NCBI RefSeq assembly: GCF_009618275.1
Contig: NZ_WIAD01000022.1
Coordinates: forward strand, 26,217 to 90,216
Source: Roseimaritima sediminicola
GTDB lineage: Bacteria; Planctomycetota; Planctomycetia; Pirellulales; Pirellulaceae
Reading direction: 5' to 3'
Length of the DNA: 64,000 nucleotides
The position numbers were made by a program, and so were the translations under genes. This document shows, one piece after another, positions 25,009 to 38,114 of this stretch; positions within the stretch are counted from its first letter, which is position 1, and the number at the start of each line of letters is the position of its first letter. The notes under the pieces were generated by a model. It saw only the letters and a program-made list of their open reading frames with translations. It ran no database searches and was not told the DNA's origin.

Positions 25009-25516
25009 TGAAGTTCACACCCATCACGAACAGAACCGACAGGATGACCAAGCCGATCAGGATGATCAGCAGGACCCACCAGGGCAAGCCAGCACTTTGC
25101 AGTTTGCGCTGCAGTTCGTCCTCGGTCAGCATGTCGCTCTGAGCTTTGCTGAGCAGGCCCTCGCCGGCCATCTCCCGTTCGGCTTCGCTCCGGTGTCCGG
25201 CGATGACTTCGCCGGTCTGGGTGTTGTAGCCGCATTCGATGCAGAGGATCGCCCCGGGTTTCATATCGCTGGTGCAGTTCGGGCAGGTCGCGCCCTGGCG
25301 TTGTTTCAGGCCGACTTCGTCGAACAGGTCCTCCATCCCGCTGTCGGCGCCGCCGAACCCACCGGCTGCCGGGGAGCCGGCCGCCGGAGCGGCGGCTGCG
25401 GGGGCGTCGGGAATTTTCAGCGGCTGTTTGCAGTTGGGACAGCGGACTTTTTTGCCGGCCAGTTCATCTTTGACCTGAAGTCGCTTTCCGCACGCACACG
25501 TGGCGGCAATGGGCAT
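24893..25516 (-). CDS. Double zinc-ribbon protein with one C-terminal membrane helix
   Basis: 207 residues. The N-terminal ribbon CACGKRLQVKDELAGKKVRCPNC is a planctomycete-type zinc ribbon common in small membrane proteins. A Pro/Ala-rich linker, a second ribbon CPNCTSDMKPGAILCIECGYNTQTG and a transmembrane helix (about 160-182, WWVLLIILIGLVILSVLFVMG) follow. The ATG at 25516 starts the ribbon, and a longer open frame upstream of it runs antisense to groEL and is rejected. The 3' end overlaps the convergent LptC-position gene by 116 bp. The tail after GDPDEQAAAF looks unstructured and may result from a lost stop. Function unknown. Confidence 0.72.
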   Translation of the reverse strand: MPIAATCACGKRLQVKDELAGKKVRCPNCKQPLKIPDAPAAAAPAAGSPAAGGFGGADSGMEDLFDEVGLKQRQGATCPNCTSDMKPGAILCIECGYNTQTGEVIAGHRSEAEREMAGEGLLSKAQSDMLTEDELQRKLQSAGLPWWVLLIILIGLVILSVLFVMGVNFIKGDPDEQAAAFFACWPAAFQAKRIAIARRPPSPADGS

Positions 25517-25751
25517 GGTGGTGTTGTCGGGGCTGAGAGAAGGGAACTCGCTATGTGTGTCAGTGTAGCCTGCAAACAGGCCGCTGCCACTGTGACAGCG
25601 TGCGAATGCTGGGACCAATCGGTTCTGCCAACCTGCCGAGCCTCTGTTCCCGCGGGCATCGGTGAAAAAGTCGCAAGTCTTTATCTGGTAGTGGTTTGTG
25701 GCGCAATCTTGGTTTTTCGGCACACGGCTTGCTTGACGATGCAACATCATC

Positions 25752-25773
25752 GATCGGACTGTCAGGTCCGATC
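25752..25773. promoter_or_regulatory. Inverted repeat upstream of groES (candidate operator)
   Basis: Perfect 8-bp arms GATCGGAC / GTCCGATC around a 6-base spacer, 70 bp before the groES start. A TTGACG at 25733 could be a -35 box. The classical CIRCE sequence (TTAGCACTC-N9-GAGTGCTAA) is absent. The rest of 25517-25843 shows no gene. Confidence 0.4.
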
Positions 25774-25843
25774 CATACCGCATGCAAACCAATTTACCCC
25801 TCTGCGTAACGCATCCAAATTTTCCATCGGAGGCTAGAGACAC

Positions 25844-26161
25844 ATGGCAACCGCCACCAAAGCAAACACGAAGATCCGCTTGCAACCCATGGGCGAACGC
25901 GTTGTCGTGCAGCGAGACCAGGGCGAGGAAACCACGGCCGGCGGCATCGTGTTGCCCGACTCGGCTCAGGAAAAGCCGGCTCGCGGCACGATTGTAGCCA
26001 TCGGAACCGGCAAATTGCTCGACGATGGCAGCCGCTCCACCCCGCAGGTCAAAGCTGGCGAGAAGGTGTTGTTCAGCAGCTATGCGGGCGAGACCGTCGA
26101 GATCGACGACGTGGAATACCTGCTGATGCGTGAAGACGACATCCTGGCGGTGATCGAGTAA
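25844..26161 (+). CDS. groES: Co-chaperonin GroES (Cpn10)
   Basis: The lid heptamer subunit for GroEL, 105 residues. Typical segments are LQPMGERVVVQRDQGEETTAGGIVLPDSAQEKPARG (the mobile loop), VKAGEKVLFSSYAG and YLLMREDDILAVIE. A strong GGAGG ribosome-binding site lies ten bases before the ATG. groEL follows 90 bp later on the same strand, so the two form the usual groESL operon. Confidence 0.96.
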   Translation: MATATKANTKIRLQPMGERVVVQRDQGEETTAGGIVLPDSAQEKPARGTIVAIGTGKLLDDGSRSTPQVKAGEKVLFSSYAGETVEIDDVEYLLMREDDILAVIE

Positions 26162-26212
26162 GCCCGTCCGGCCGGGACCGACTCGACCCCCCCCTCCACC
26201 GTTTTGCTGTAA

Positions 26213-27871
<1,659 letters not shown>

Positions 27872-27904
27872 GACCTCGAACGTCTAGTCGATCGATAAAA
27901 AAAG

Positions 27905-27938
27905 AACCTCGGCAAGCCAGGCTTGTCGAGGTTTTTTT
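27905..27938. terminator. Bidirectional rho-independent terminator between groEL and the epimerase
   Basis: A 13-bp stem AACCTCGGCAAGC / GCTTGTCGAGGTT (one G-T pair) with a 3-base loop is followed by seven T. A run of A precedes the stem on the other side (27897-27903), so it can end transcription from both convergent genes. Confidence 0.9.
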
Positions 27939-29106
27939 ATAACGCTTCCAGCGTCTTCCAACACTCCAGCTGCATCCGGGGAATGTGGAAGGGCCCCTTC
28001 CAGTAGTTGCCTTTGGCGGTGGAACTGAGCGTGCCGTCGCGGTGCAGGTAACCGAACCATTCGCCGTGCTGGGCGTCCGGGAAATGCGCGTGCGTCCAGT
28101 CGTGGATCTGGGTGTGCCACTCGGCGTACTTGGGGTCGCCCGTCAGCTGGTAGGCCAGCAGGCAGGCGATGATGGTTTCGTTCTGAGGCCACCAGAACTT
28201 CATGTCGTGCCAGTACTCCTGCACGGGCAACCCCTTAAGGTCGGTGAAGTACAGGATGCCGCCATGGCGGGCGTCCCAGCCGCGCTGCCACATCCAGTCC
28301 AACATCTGGCATCCGACGCGAATCAATTCCTGATCGCCGCGAAGCTTGCCTTCGTTCAGGATGAACCAGGCGCCCTCGATCGCGTGTCCGGGGTTCAGCG
28401 TCCGCCCGTCAAAATGGTCCAGCACTTCGCCGTCGCTGCCCACCGTTTCCATGACGCACTGTAGGTCAGGCTTGATGTGGTGGCGGCGAATCGATTCGAT
28501 GCTGCGGTCGATCCAGTGCTCGGCGTCCTCCAAGCCGATCGCCGCTCGCAGCTGCTGGGCCGTGACGATCGTGATCATGGGCACGGCCAGGGAGCGGGTG
28601 GGACGCACGTCGGTAAACTTGGGTTCGACGTTCTGCGGGTTTTCGCTGTGGTCGACGAACCGCCGAAACGCGCGTCGCGCCTTCTCGGCGTCTTCGGGGC
28701 GCCCGGTGATGCGTGCCAACCCGGCGTAGGCGACCGCTGCAAAGCTTTCCGAAAACGCGTAGCGGCGTTTGCGCAGCGGGCGGCCATCGCGGGTCAGCAG
28801 GAACCACATCCGGCCGTCGGCCGGATCGAAGCAGTGGGCGTCCAGGAAGTCCGCGCCGTGCTGGGCCAATCGCAACCACTCGTCTCGAGCTTCGACGCGG
28901 TGGTACAGCTCGGTCAACAACCACGTAAAGCGGCCCTGTTGCCAAACGGCCTTGTCGGTATCGATCACCCGGCCTTCACGGTCCAGGGCGGTGAGGAAAC
29001 CGCCGTGCTGGGAGTCGACCCCGTGAGCGGTCCAGAACGGCAAGACGTCTTCCAGCAGCCCGTCGCGATAGACGGAAATTAATTCGTTGATGCGGTTGCG
29101 GTTCAT
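27937..29106 (-). CDS. AGE-family N-acylglucosamine/cellobiose 2-epimerase-like protein
   Basis: 389-residue (alpha/alpha)6-barrel sugar 2-epimerase. It shows CFDPADGRMWFLLTRDGRPLRKRRY, the histidine-bearing LNPGHAIEGAWFIL, WWPQNETIIACLLAY, and the second catalytic-type His in GNYWKGPFHIPRMQLECW. These are the hallmarks of GlcNAc or cellobiose 2-epimerases. The ATG at 29106 (MNRNRINELISVY) is preferred over an upstream extension that lies in a family 3 repeat. It is cytoplasmic, with no signal peptide. Substrate (GlcNAc, ManNAc, mannose or cellobiose) is not decided by these motifs. Transcribed towards groEL and sharing its terminator. Confidence 0.87.
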   Translation of the reverse strand: MNRNRINELISVYRDGLLEDVLPFWTAHGVDSQHGGFLTALDREGRVIDTDKAVWQQGRFTWLLTELYHRVEARDEWLRLAQHGADFLDAHCFDPADGRMWFLLTRDGRPLRKRRYAFSESFAAVAYAGLARITGRPEDAEKARRAFRRFVDHSENPQNVEPKFTDVRPTRSLAVPMITIVTAQQLRAAIGLEDAEHWIDRSIESIRRHHIKPDLQCVMETVGSDGEVLDHFDGRTLNPGHAIEGAWFILNEGKLRGDQELIRVGCQMLDWMWQRGWDARHGGILYFTDLKGLPVQEYWHDMKFWWPQNETIIACLLAYQLTGDPKYAEWHTQIHDWTHAHFPDAQHGEWFGYLHRDGTLSSTAKGNYWKGPFHIPRMQLECWKTLEAL

Positions 29107-29110
29107 ATGG

Positions 29111-29233
29111 TTCCCAGTGGCATCGGCTTCCAGCCTGTGAAGAGTAGCACGGCTGTCCCAGCCGTGAACCAACACACGGTCTCGGCTGGGACAGCCGAGC
29201 TACTATTTGTGGCATCGGCTTTGAGCCTGTGCC
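29111..29233 (-). repeat. Family 3 intergenic repeat
   Basis: Reverse-complement copy of the unit seen at 7060-7260: GGCATCGGCTTCCAGCCTGTG, then hairpins around CGGCTGTCCCAGCCG and GGCTGGGACAGCCGAGC, then a second GGCATCGGCTTTGAGCCTGTG end. It occupies the gap between the epimerase and the C45 fusion gene. Confidence 0.8.
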
Positions 29234-29236
29234 GCT

Positions 29237-32053
<2,817 letters not shown>

Positions 32054-32280
32054 GGAGGTTGCCTCAGAATAAAAACGCGGAGACGAGGTTTTTCGGGAAC
32101 GGCCGCAACCCGCTGGCAGACCTGGCGGCCCGGCCGGAGGATTATACTGCAAACGCCGCTAAGCTTCCGCCGCCGGAGCGGGAAACCGAATCCGCGGAGT
32201 GTGAAGAAAACCCCGCAGAGGGTGGTTAGAATGATTCCCACTCTCCTGCTCCTCCCTCCTTTTTGGTTCCGAGACAACCC

Positions 32281-33681
32281 ATGTTCCGCCTGCTCTTTTC
32301 CGTGTGTTTGCTGTTCGCATCCGGCTCTGCCGTCCGGGGCGAAACCCGGCTACCGAACTTTGTCATTATCTTTGCCGACGATCAAGGCTACGGCGATCTG
32401 GGCTGCTTTGGTTCGGAAACGATTGCCACGCCGCACATCGACCGGATGGCCGCCGAAGGTCGGCGGTTGACCAACTTCATGGTCGCTTCGCCGGTGTGCA
32501 CGCCTTCGCGAGCGGCCCTGTTGACCGGTTCCTATCCCAAACGTGTCGGCCTGCATCAACACGTCCTGTTTCCGCAGTCGACCAAGGGCTTGCATCCCGA
32601 GGAACACACGATCGCCGACCACTTGAAGGCGGCCGGGTACGCGACCGGTTGCTTTGGCAAATGGCATCTCGGGCATCACCCCGAAACCCTGCCGCGTCAG
32701 AACGGCTTTGATGTCTACTTCGGCATCCCCTACTCCAACGACATGAACCATCCCGACAACAAACGCAAGCCGCGGATCAGTTCGGACAATCTTTGGAAGG
32801 ACCAGGAAAGTGCGGTGAAGTATTGGAACACGCCCTTGATCGAGAATGAAGAGATTGTCGAGTTGCCCGTCGATCAACGCACCATCACCCGCCGCTATAC
32901 CGACCGGGCGATCGATTTTATCGAGCAGCATCAGGACCAGCCGTTCTTTGTGTATCTGCCGCACAGCATGCCGCACATCCCGTTGTACGTGCCCGAGAAC
33001 GCCTACGATTCGGATCCGCAGAACGCGTACAAGTGCGTGATCGAACATATCGACGCCGAGGTCGGCCGATTGATGGACACGATTCGCGAACTGGACCTCG
33101 CCGAGGACACCATCGTCATCTACACCTCGGACAACGGTCCCTGGTTGCAGTTCAAGAACCACGGCGGATCGGCCGGACCGCTGCGAGCTGGAAAAGGGAC
33201 GACCTTCGAAGGCGGGCAACGCGTGCCCTGTGTGGTCTGGGGACCGGGCCGTGTGCCGGCCGGCACCGAGTGCAGCGAGTTGGTCGCGACGATCGATCTG
33301 CTGCCTTCGATCGCGTCGCTGATCGATCGGCCGCTGCCCGAAGATCGTCAAATCGATGGGCAGGACATGTCCAGTTGCCTGGTCAGCGAAACGTGCCAGA
33401 ACCCGCGAGAGGAGTACTTGTACTACACCTCGCACGGACAGATCGAAGGTATCCGCCAGGGCAAGTGGAAGTTGTTGGTCAAGTATCCCCGGCGGCGCGG
33501 CAACCGCGCGCGCGGCGAGAAAGTCGCGCCCGAAGTCCTGCTGTTTGATTTGGATCGGGACGTTGGCGAGGCGAATAATTTGGCGGACGAGCATCCGCAG
33601 TTGGTGCAGTCTTTGCAGCAACGCATGCTCCAGCGAGATGCCGAAATCGAAGCGGCCGCCCGTGCACCCTGGACCAAGTAG
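32281..33681 (+). CDS. Type I sulfatase (arylsulfatase family)
   Basis: 466-residue exported sulfatase with a signal peptide (about 1-20, LLFSVCLLFASGSAVRG). The formylglycine site is C73-T-P-S-R77 in ASPVCTPSRAALLTG. Metal ligands appear in FVIIFADDQGYGDLG and YTSDNGPW, with KWHLGHH following the FGly helix. An anaerobic or FGE-type maturase is needed and is not in the window. Planctomycetes carry many such sulfatases for algal sulfated polysaccharides. The sugar specificity cannot be read here. The ATG at 32281 gives the signal peptide. An in-frame TTG at 32263 is less likely. Confidence 0.9.
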   Translation: MFRLLFSVCLLFASGSAVRGETRLPNFVIIFADDQGYGDLGCFGSETIATPHIDRMAAEGRRLTNFMVASPVCTPSRAALLTGSYPKRVGLHQHVLFPQSTKGLHPEEHTIADHLKAAGYATGCFGKWHLGHHPETLPRQNGFDVYFGIPYSNDMNHPDNKRKPRISSDNLWKDQESAVKYWNTPLIENEEIVELPVDQRTITRRYTDRAIDFIEQHQDQPFFVYLPHSMPHIPLYVPENAYDSDPQNAYKCVIEHIDAEVGRLMDTIRELDLAEDTIVIYTSDNGPWLQFKNHGGSAGPLRAGKGTTFEGGQRVPCVVWGPGRVPAGTECSELVATIDLLPSIASLIDRPLPEDRQIDGQDMSSCLVSETCQNPREEYLYYTSHGQIEGIRQGKWKLLVKYPRRRGNRARGEKVAPEVLLFDLDRDVGEANNLADEHPQLVQSLQQRMLQRDAEIEAAARAPWTK

Positions 33682-33683
33682 CC

Positions 33684-34928
33684 TTGTCATCATCTGTACC
33701 CTCTCAGGAAACCACCACCCAAGCGTCTCCGCCGACGACTCCCTCGTTGGTGGAGATCGGGGTCGTGATCGCCGGCACGTTGGACTCGGTCGATTCGCTG
33801 GCCACCAAGCAGGCGATGGAACTGTTGCGGTCGTTCATGGCGTTGCACTTTCCGGACTTCAAGTTCCGCATCGCCCGCGTCCGGCGGCCGGAACTGTCTT
33901 CTGAGGGACGGGTGCAACCCAGTGTGTTGTTGTTGCAGGCGGTGGAGGATCGCGACGCGAGTCACTGGGATTTTGTGTTCGTGGTTACCGCTGCGGAATT
34001 GGCCGGTCATTATTCGCCGTTTTGTTTTGCCGCCCTCAGCCGGCCGCTGGATGCGGGCGTGTTTTCGCTGTCTTTGATCGACCCGATCGTGGCCGGCGTG
34101 GAAATGGAAGACGAGCAGCGCGTGGAATTGATCGCCAAGCGGTTGAGCCGATTGATGCTGCATGCCCTGGGCCATCTAGCCGGATTGCCGGCCAGCCAAC
34201 GGAGGGACGAACTGTTGTTTCATCCGGCCCATGCCGGCGACCTGGACAAGATGCGTTCGCTGGACGAAGAGTCGGTCGAAACCCAGCGGATGGCGTTTGC
34301 GGAAGTGGCGGACCAGCGTCTGGAGGAGTACACCCGGCGTCCGACCAATCGGTGGATGTTTTCGCTGCGGGCCGCCTGGATCAATCGTCGCGAGATCCTG
34401 CAGGCGATTCGGGGGGCGCGGCCTTGGCAATTTCCGCACCGTCTGAGCCGTTTGACGATCGCTTCGGTCAGTACGGTGGCCATTTTGTTGATGACCGCCG
34501 AAGCCTGGGACTTGGGGCTCTCGCAGGACGGACTGCACCTGGCGCTGCTGGTGCTCGCGGCCCTGTGGGTGACGACCGTTTATGTGATCATTCGACAGCA
34601 GTTGCTGATGCGGCGAAGTCGCCGGATTACCGAGCAATCCGTGGTGACCGCCGTGTCGGCCCTGGGCATCGTGCTGGTTGGCATGGCGGTGACCTGGACG
34701 GCGCTGTTCGGACTGGGCAGTGTGGTAAGTTGGTTATTGTTCGAACCGGAATTGATCGTCGCCTGGGCCGGAGCCTCGGAACTGAACGCGTCGCGGGTGG
34801 GCTGGGCGACGGTTTTTCGGATGAATCTGTTTACCGCTTCGATTGGGCTGCTGATTGGCGCGCTAGGTGCAAGCTTTGAATCTCAACATTACTTTCGCCA
34901 CATCATTTTTGTGGACGAAGAGATCTGA
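33684..34928 (+). CDS. Unknown membrane protein with a HALGH metzincin-like motif
   Basis: 414 residues, starting at a TTG two bases after the sulfatase stop, so the two are probably co-transcribed. The soluble N-terminal half (about 15-240) contains LMLHALGHLAGLP with H160 and H164. This resembles the HExxHxxG zinc site of archaemetzincin-like proteins, but Ala replaces the catalytic Glu and the third His is missing. The C-terminal part has four hydrophobic segments (about 255-275, 285-303, 320-345 and 375-395). No family was recognised with confidence. It may be an inactive peptidase-like sensor. Start choice is uncertain. Confidence 0.5.
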   Translation: MSSSVPSQETTTQASPPTTPSLVEIGVVIAGTLDSVDSLATKQAMELLRSFMALHFPDFKFRIARVRRPELSSEGRVQPSVLLLQAVEDRDASHWDFVFVVTAAELAGHYSPFCFAALSRPLDAGVFSLSLIDPIVAGVEMEDEQRVELIAKRLSRLMLHALGHLAGLPASQRRDELLFHPAHAGDLDKMRSLDEESVETQRMAFAEVADQRLEEYTRRPTNRWMFSLRAAWINRREILQAIRGARPWQFPHRLSRLTIASVSTVAILLMTAEAWDLGLSQDGLHLALLVLAALWVTTVYVIIRQQLLMRRSRRITEQSVVTAVSALGIVLVGMAVTWTALFGLGSVVSWLLFEPELIVAWAGASELNASRVGWATVFRMNLFTASIGLLIGALGASFESQHYFRHIIFVDEEI

Positions 34929-34988
34929 GTTTCACGACGTCGTGTCCCCTGCACGACGTCTTGGCCCCCATGCAAGAGAAGGCCCGTC

Positions 34989-35609
34989 ATGGATCAATGG
35001 ATCGAAGGGATCCTGGAGCAGTTTGGACCCACCGGGGTCGCCCTGCTGATGTTGTTGGAGAACGTCTTCCCGCCCATTCCCTCGGAGGTGGTCATGCCCT
35101 GGGCCGGTTATGCGGTCAGCCAGGGGCGGATGTCGTTCTGGGCCGCGGTGCTGGCCGGCAGCATCGGTTCCTTTGCCGGGGCGTCGCTGTGGTACTGGTT
35201 GGCCCGCTGGGTCGGCCAGGAGCGACTGGGCCGCTGGGTCGAAGGGCACGGGGCATGGCTGACCATCACGCCACGCGATCTGGAACAGGTCGACAAGTGG
35301 TTCGAACGCTGGGGCGCGTGGGCGGTGTTGCTGTGTCGCTTGATCCCGGGGTTGAGAACGCTGATCAGTGTCCCGGCAGGCGTCGCGGAGATGCCGGTCG
35401 GACGATTTCACCTCTTTACGGCTTTGGGCACGATCGCCTGGACCGCCCTGTTGGCCGGTATCGGCTGGTACCTGGGCGATCAGTATGGCGATCTGGCCGG
35501 ACCGCTGGGCTGGGTCAGTACGGCCGTGGTGTTAGGACTGCTGTTGTGGTGGCTCACGCGATTGGTTCGCCAGCACCGCCAACGCCCCTCGGCAGCGAAA
35601 ACTTCGTAA
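34989..35609 (+). CDS. DedA-family membrane protein
   Basis: 206 residues, DedA/VTT type. FPPIPSEVVMPWAGYA near the start and the conserved amphipathic loop GxxR-type VLLCRLIPGLRTLISVPAGVAEMPVGRF are present, with about five hydrophobic segments. DedA proteins act in inner-membrane lipid scrambling (undecaprenyl phosphate or phospholipids). An AGAAGG ribosome-binding site lies just before the ATG. It follows the unknown membrane gene by 60 bp on the same strand. Confidence 0.88.
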   Translation: MDQWIEGILEQFGPTGVALLMLLENVFPPIPSEVVMPWAGYAVSQGRMSFWAAVLAGSIGSFAGASLWYWLARWVGQERLGRWVEGHGAWLTITPRDLEQVDKWFERWGAWAVLLCRLIPGLRTLISVPAGVAEMPVGRFHLFTALGTIAWTALLAGIGWYLGDQYGDLAGPLGWVSTAVVLGLLLWWLTRLVRQHRQRPSAAKTS

Positions 35610-35689
35610 CCGAAGTCGCCAGACTTTGGCGGGGCGGGTTTGAGATTTGCTGACTTCGGCGGAATCTATGTATGAAGAGAACAGATTTC

Positions 35690-35763
35690 CCCCCCTCTCC
35701 CCCGCTGCGCCGCGAGCGTCAGCGAGTGAAGCAGTGGTGGGAGAGGGGCCGGGGGTGAGGGGG
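35690..35763 (-). repeat. GC-rich palindromic repeat (family 1, diverged)
   Basis: CCCCCTCTCCCCCGCTGCGCCGCGAGCGTCAGCGAG... GGGAGAGGGGCCGGGGGTGAGGGGG has the same outer arms as 5314 but another inner hairpin. It is flanked by the ATCTATGTATGAAGAG leader also found near 5290. Confidence 0.7.
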
Positions 35764-35851
35764 CTCAGGTGCAACGGAATGACTCATTGCGTACGCCTTT
35801 CCGATTCCCGCACCGCATCGAAATACGGAAGTGGTGCTGCTGCTCTGCAAT

Positions 35852-35922
35852 CCCCCTCACCCCCGACCCCTCTCCCCCGAAGCCTGACTCGCTTAGGCTC
35901 GCCAGGCTTCGGGGGAGAGGGG
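35852..35922 (+). repeat. GC-rich palindromic repeat (family 1)
   Basis: Near-identical to 19034 and 19607. The preceding 80 bases (GTGCAACGGAATGACTC ... GGTGGTGCTGCTGC) match those before 19034, so leader and palindrome move as one composite unit. Bases 35940-36060 hold a further AGATTTGAGATG-type repeat. No gene is supported from 35610 to 36073. Confidence 0.78.
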
Positions 35923-36073
35923 AGAAATCTGTTCTCTTCAACCTTAGATTCCGCCGGAGCCAGGAGGTTTGAGATGGTCACGGGCCGATCATGAGTCGGC
36001 CCCCGACCTACAACCAAACTCTGGCGAGTTCAGCTACGGGTGTGTCCTTCTTGGACATGAGCGCTTCATTCGT

Positions 36074-37219
36074 TTAGTACCGGAAGATGGCGGCGACCGC
36101 GTGCGGTGGGTTCTCGCGCTGGTACTCCAGCACCGTGCCTCCCGAACGCAGGGTTTCCCGGACGGCGAGGTTGATCAGGTCCGTTTCGCCGCCGGCATCC
36201 GCTTCGGCTTTGCGCTGTTGGGCGTCAAAGCGACCGGGCTGCGCTTCGTCGGTGCCCAGCAGCAACGTATCGATGCGTCCGTCGACTGCGGCGGGCACCA
36301 GTTGCTCGAGTTCGGTGGTGGCCTGTTGGTTGGCCAGCGCGGAGCCCAGGCGTTCGCCCACATCGCTCATCGACTGGGCCGTGATCTTGCCAGCGGTTTC
36401 GACAAGTTTGGATTTAAGACTCTCGTCATCCAAACCGTCGGGACTGGCGTGCAGCACTTCTTCCACATCCACTTGTGGATTGTTACTGGCGAAGTGACCG
36501 GCCACCTCATTGGTGGCGATCAGGATCAGCGGCGCTTCGACGTCCAGCATCGCGTCGGCGACCAGTTTGCCGACCTTGTTCAGATACTGCCGGCGGTCGG
36601 CTTCGATTTTGTCTTCACCCTCACCATGCCCGTGGTAATTCACGTTGCCACCGCCGCCCCCTTGGTTGGGTGCGCCCTGGGACGAATACTGCAGTTGCTC
36701 TTCCGGATCACGAGGCGTGACCAATTCTCGCATCGTGACCGGGAACTCGCCCGAGGTCAGCTCAAAGGCATCGTGTTCGTTGCACTGGAACATCCTCGCT
36801 CGATCCCACGTCAGGGCCAGCGCCCGCGCGTCGCCTCCACCGCAACTCGCTGCGGCGATCGAACGCAGGTAGAACTGCGAACCAACGACGACTTTCTCCT
36901 CCGGTGCAAAGCTCAGTTTGAAGGCGTGTTCGCCGTTCTCGGAAACAAACAGGGCAAAACCGACCGCTTGATGCTGCCAGAACGTAAAGTCGTGCTCCAG
37001 TTTGGCCAGTTCCTGCAGCCGTCCAGTCAGGGCGTCGCTGCGATCGCCCACGCGATCGATTGCCTCGGTGATCAGGTTCTTGAAACGAATCGGGTTCTGG
37101 GTGGAATCGCGACCCGATTGGTGGGTTCGCATCAACAGCGACACAGAGATATCGGATTCGTGGCTGAGCAGATCAACCAGTTGTTGCCGGGTCGGGTTTT
37201 CGATTGTTGATAAAGGCAT
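36074..37219 (-). CDS. Bacterial archaeo-eukaryotic release factor family protein (baeRF3-like)
   Basis: 381 residues. The pattern VSLLMRTHQSGRDSTQNPIRFKNLI, DFTFWQHQAVGFALFVSENG, ALALTWDRARMFQ and NVNYHGHGEGEDKIEADRR, then LILIATNEVAGHF and a final GGTVLEYQRENPPHAVAAIFRY, matches baeRF family 3. These are bacterial eRF1-like proteins proposed to act on ribosomes under stress. The ATG at 37219 (MPLSTIENPT) is selected. The longer frame upstream lacks homologous sequence. It is the last gene of a minus-strand series with PRC-barrel, SPW, VKOR and epimerase genes. The exact ribosomal role is not established. Confidence 0.78.
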   Translation of the reverse strand: MPLSTIENPTRQQLVDLLSHESDISVSLLMRTHQSGRDSTQNPIRFKNLITEAIDRVGDRSDALTGRLQELAKLEHDFTFWQHQAVGFALFVSENGEHAFKLSFAPEEKVVVGSQFYLRSIAAASCGGGDARALALTWDRARMFQCNEHDAFELTSGEFPVTMRELVTPRDPEEQLQYSSQGAPNQGGGGGNVNYHGHGEGEDKIEADRRQYLNKVGKLVADAMLDVEAPLILIATNEVAGHFASNNPQVDVEEVLHASPDGLDDESLKSKLVETAGKITAQSMSDVGERLGSALANQQATTELEQLVPAAVDGRIDTLLLGTDEAQPGRFDAQQRKAEADAGGETDLINLAVRETLRSGGTVLEYQRENPPHAVAAIFRY

Positions 37220-37317
37220 AGCAGGATCTTGGCGTACGGGTAATCGGATTCCTCGTCCAGCGGTTGCTGATAACGAACGGGTACCACGAAGACCGTGCAA
37301 ATCCAATGCCGACGTGT

Positions 37318-38079
37318 TTACATCATCCAGTAACCGGGCCGATCGTAGTGCTCGTGCAAGCGTTGTTCGTACTCCCGTTCGATGGGCCGAGAGGGATCGA
37401 ATTTGGGGGAATCCAGGATTTGCTGCCGCGTCATCGCGATATGGACGGCCGCTTCGGTCCAGGAGATGCGTTCGATCCACTGTGGAGCGACCATCACCTT
37501 GCGTCCCGGCAGCCAATTGCGGGTGTCGATCACCAGGTACCGGATGCTCCAGCTGTGGTCATCGAGGACGAAATCTTCGACATGTCCGATGCTGTCGTCG
37601 TCGGCTTCGATCGCGTAATTGATGACTTCGCTGCAGCTGCGCAAGTTTGGCGAGTCGGTTTCGGGGGTGGATTCGGGCCGCGCCGCGTCGACCGGAACCG
37701 TGGTGCCCAGCGGGATCGGCGGTGGTTCGCCGCCGGCCAAGGGCTGGGCGATTGGTCCCCAGTAAAACGGCATGTCGTAGTACTCGAACAGCTCGACTTC
37801 CTTTTGCCGCGAAACGGGACGGTCCGATTCCACGCCGGGGCTGTCCTCGACCTGTTTGCGCGACAGCGGCACACTGGCCATCCCGGCGCTCCAGTCGGCC
37901 GATTCCAAAACCGCGGGCGGCAGCAGAACGCGGCGGCCGGGCAACCAGCGACCAACGTCCACCACCAGGTAACGGACGACCCACTGCGGAGCGTCGAACA
38001 AGAGGTCGTGGAGGGAACCGACCGAGTCGTCCGTGCCGCTTAAGCTGGCACCCTGCATGTCCGAGAATGTCGACAACAT
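37318..38079 (-). CDS. Protein with two PRC-barrel domains
   Basis: 253 residues with two homologous halves: residues about 5-85 (SVGSLHDLLFDAPQWVVRYLVVDVGRWLPGRRVLLPP) and about 150-235 (SIGHVEDFVLDDHSWSIRYLVIDTRNWLPGRKVMVAP). Each is a PRC-barrel, the fold of photosystem H subunit and RimM. The repeated WLPGR (R/K) VLL/V patterns show internal duplication. No signal peptide or membrane helix. In bacteria these two-barrel proteins are common stress-associated proteins of unknown biochemical role. Start at ATG 38079. Confidence 0.82.
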   Translation of the reverse strand: MLSTFSDMQGASLSGTDDSVGSLHDLLFDAPQWVVRYLVVDVGRWLPGRRVLLPPAVLESADWSAGMASVPLSRKQVEDSPGVESDRPVSRQKEVELFEYYDMPFYWGPIAQPLAGGEPPPIPLGTTVPVDAARPESTPETDSPNLRSCSEVINYAIEADDDSIGHVEDFVLDDHSWSIRYLVIDTRNWLPGRKVMVAPQWIERISWTEAAVHIAMTRQQILDSPKFDPSRPIEREYEQRLHEHYDRPGYWMM

Positions 38080-38114
38080 CGTGGAGTCCTCACCGGTTGA
38101 ACGCGATAAAACGA

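Noticed and set aside
25517..25843. CIRCE element for HrcA upstream of groES
   Set aside because: No TTAGCACTC-N9-GAGTGCTAA or near match was seen.
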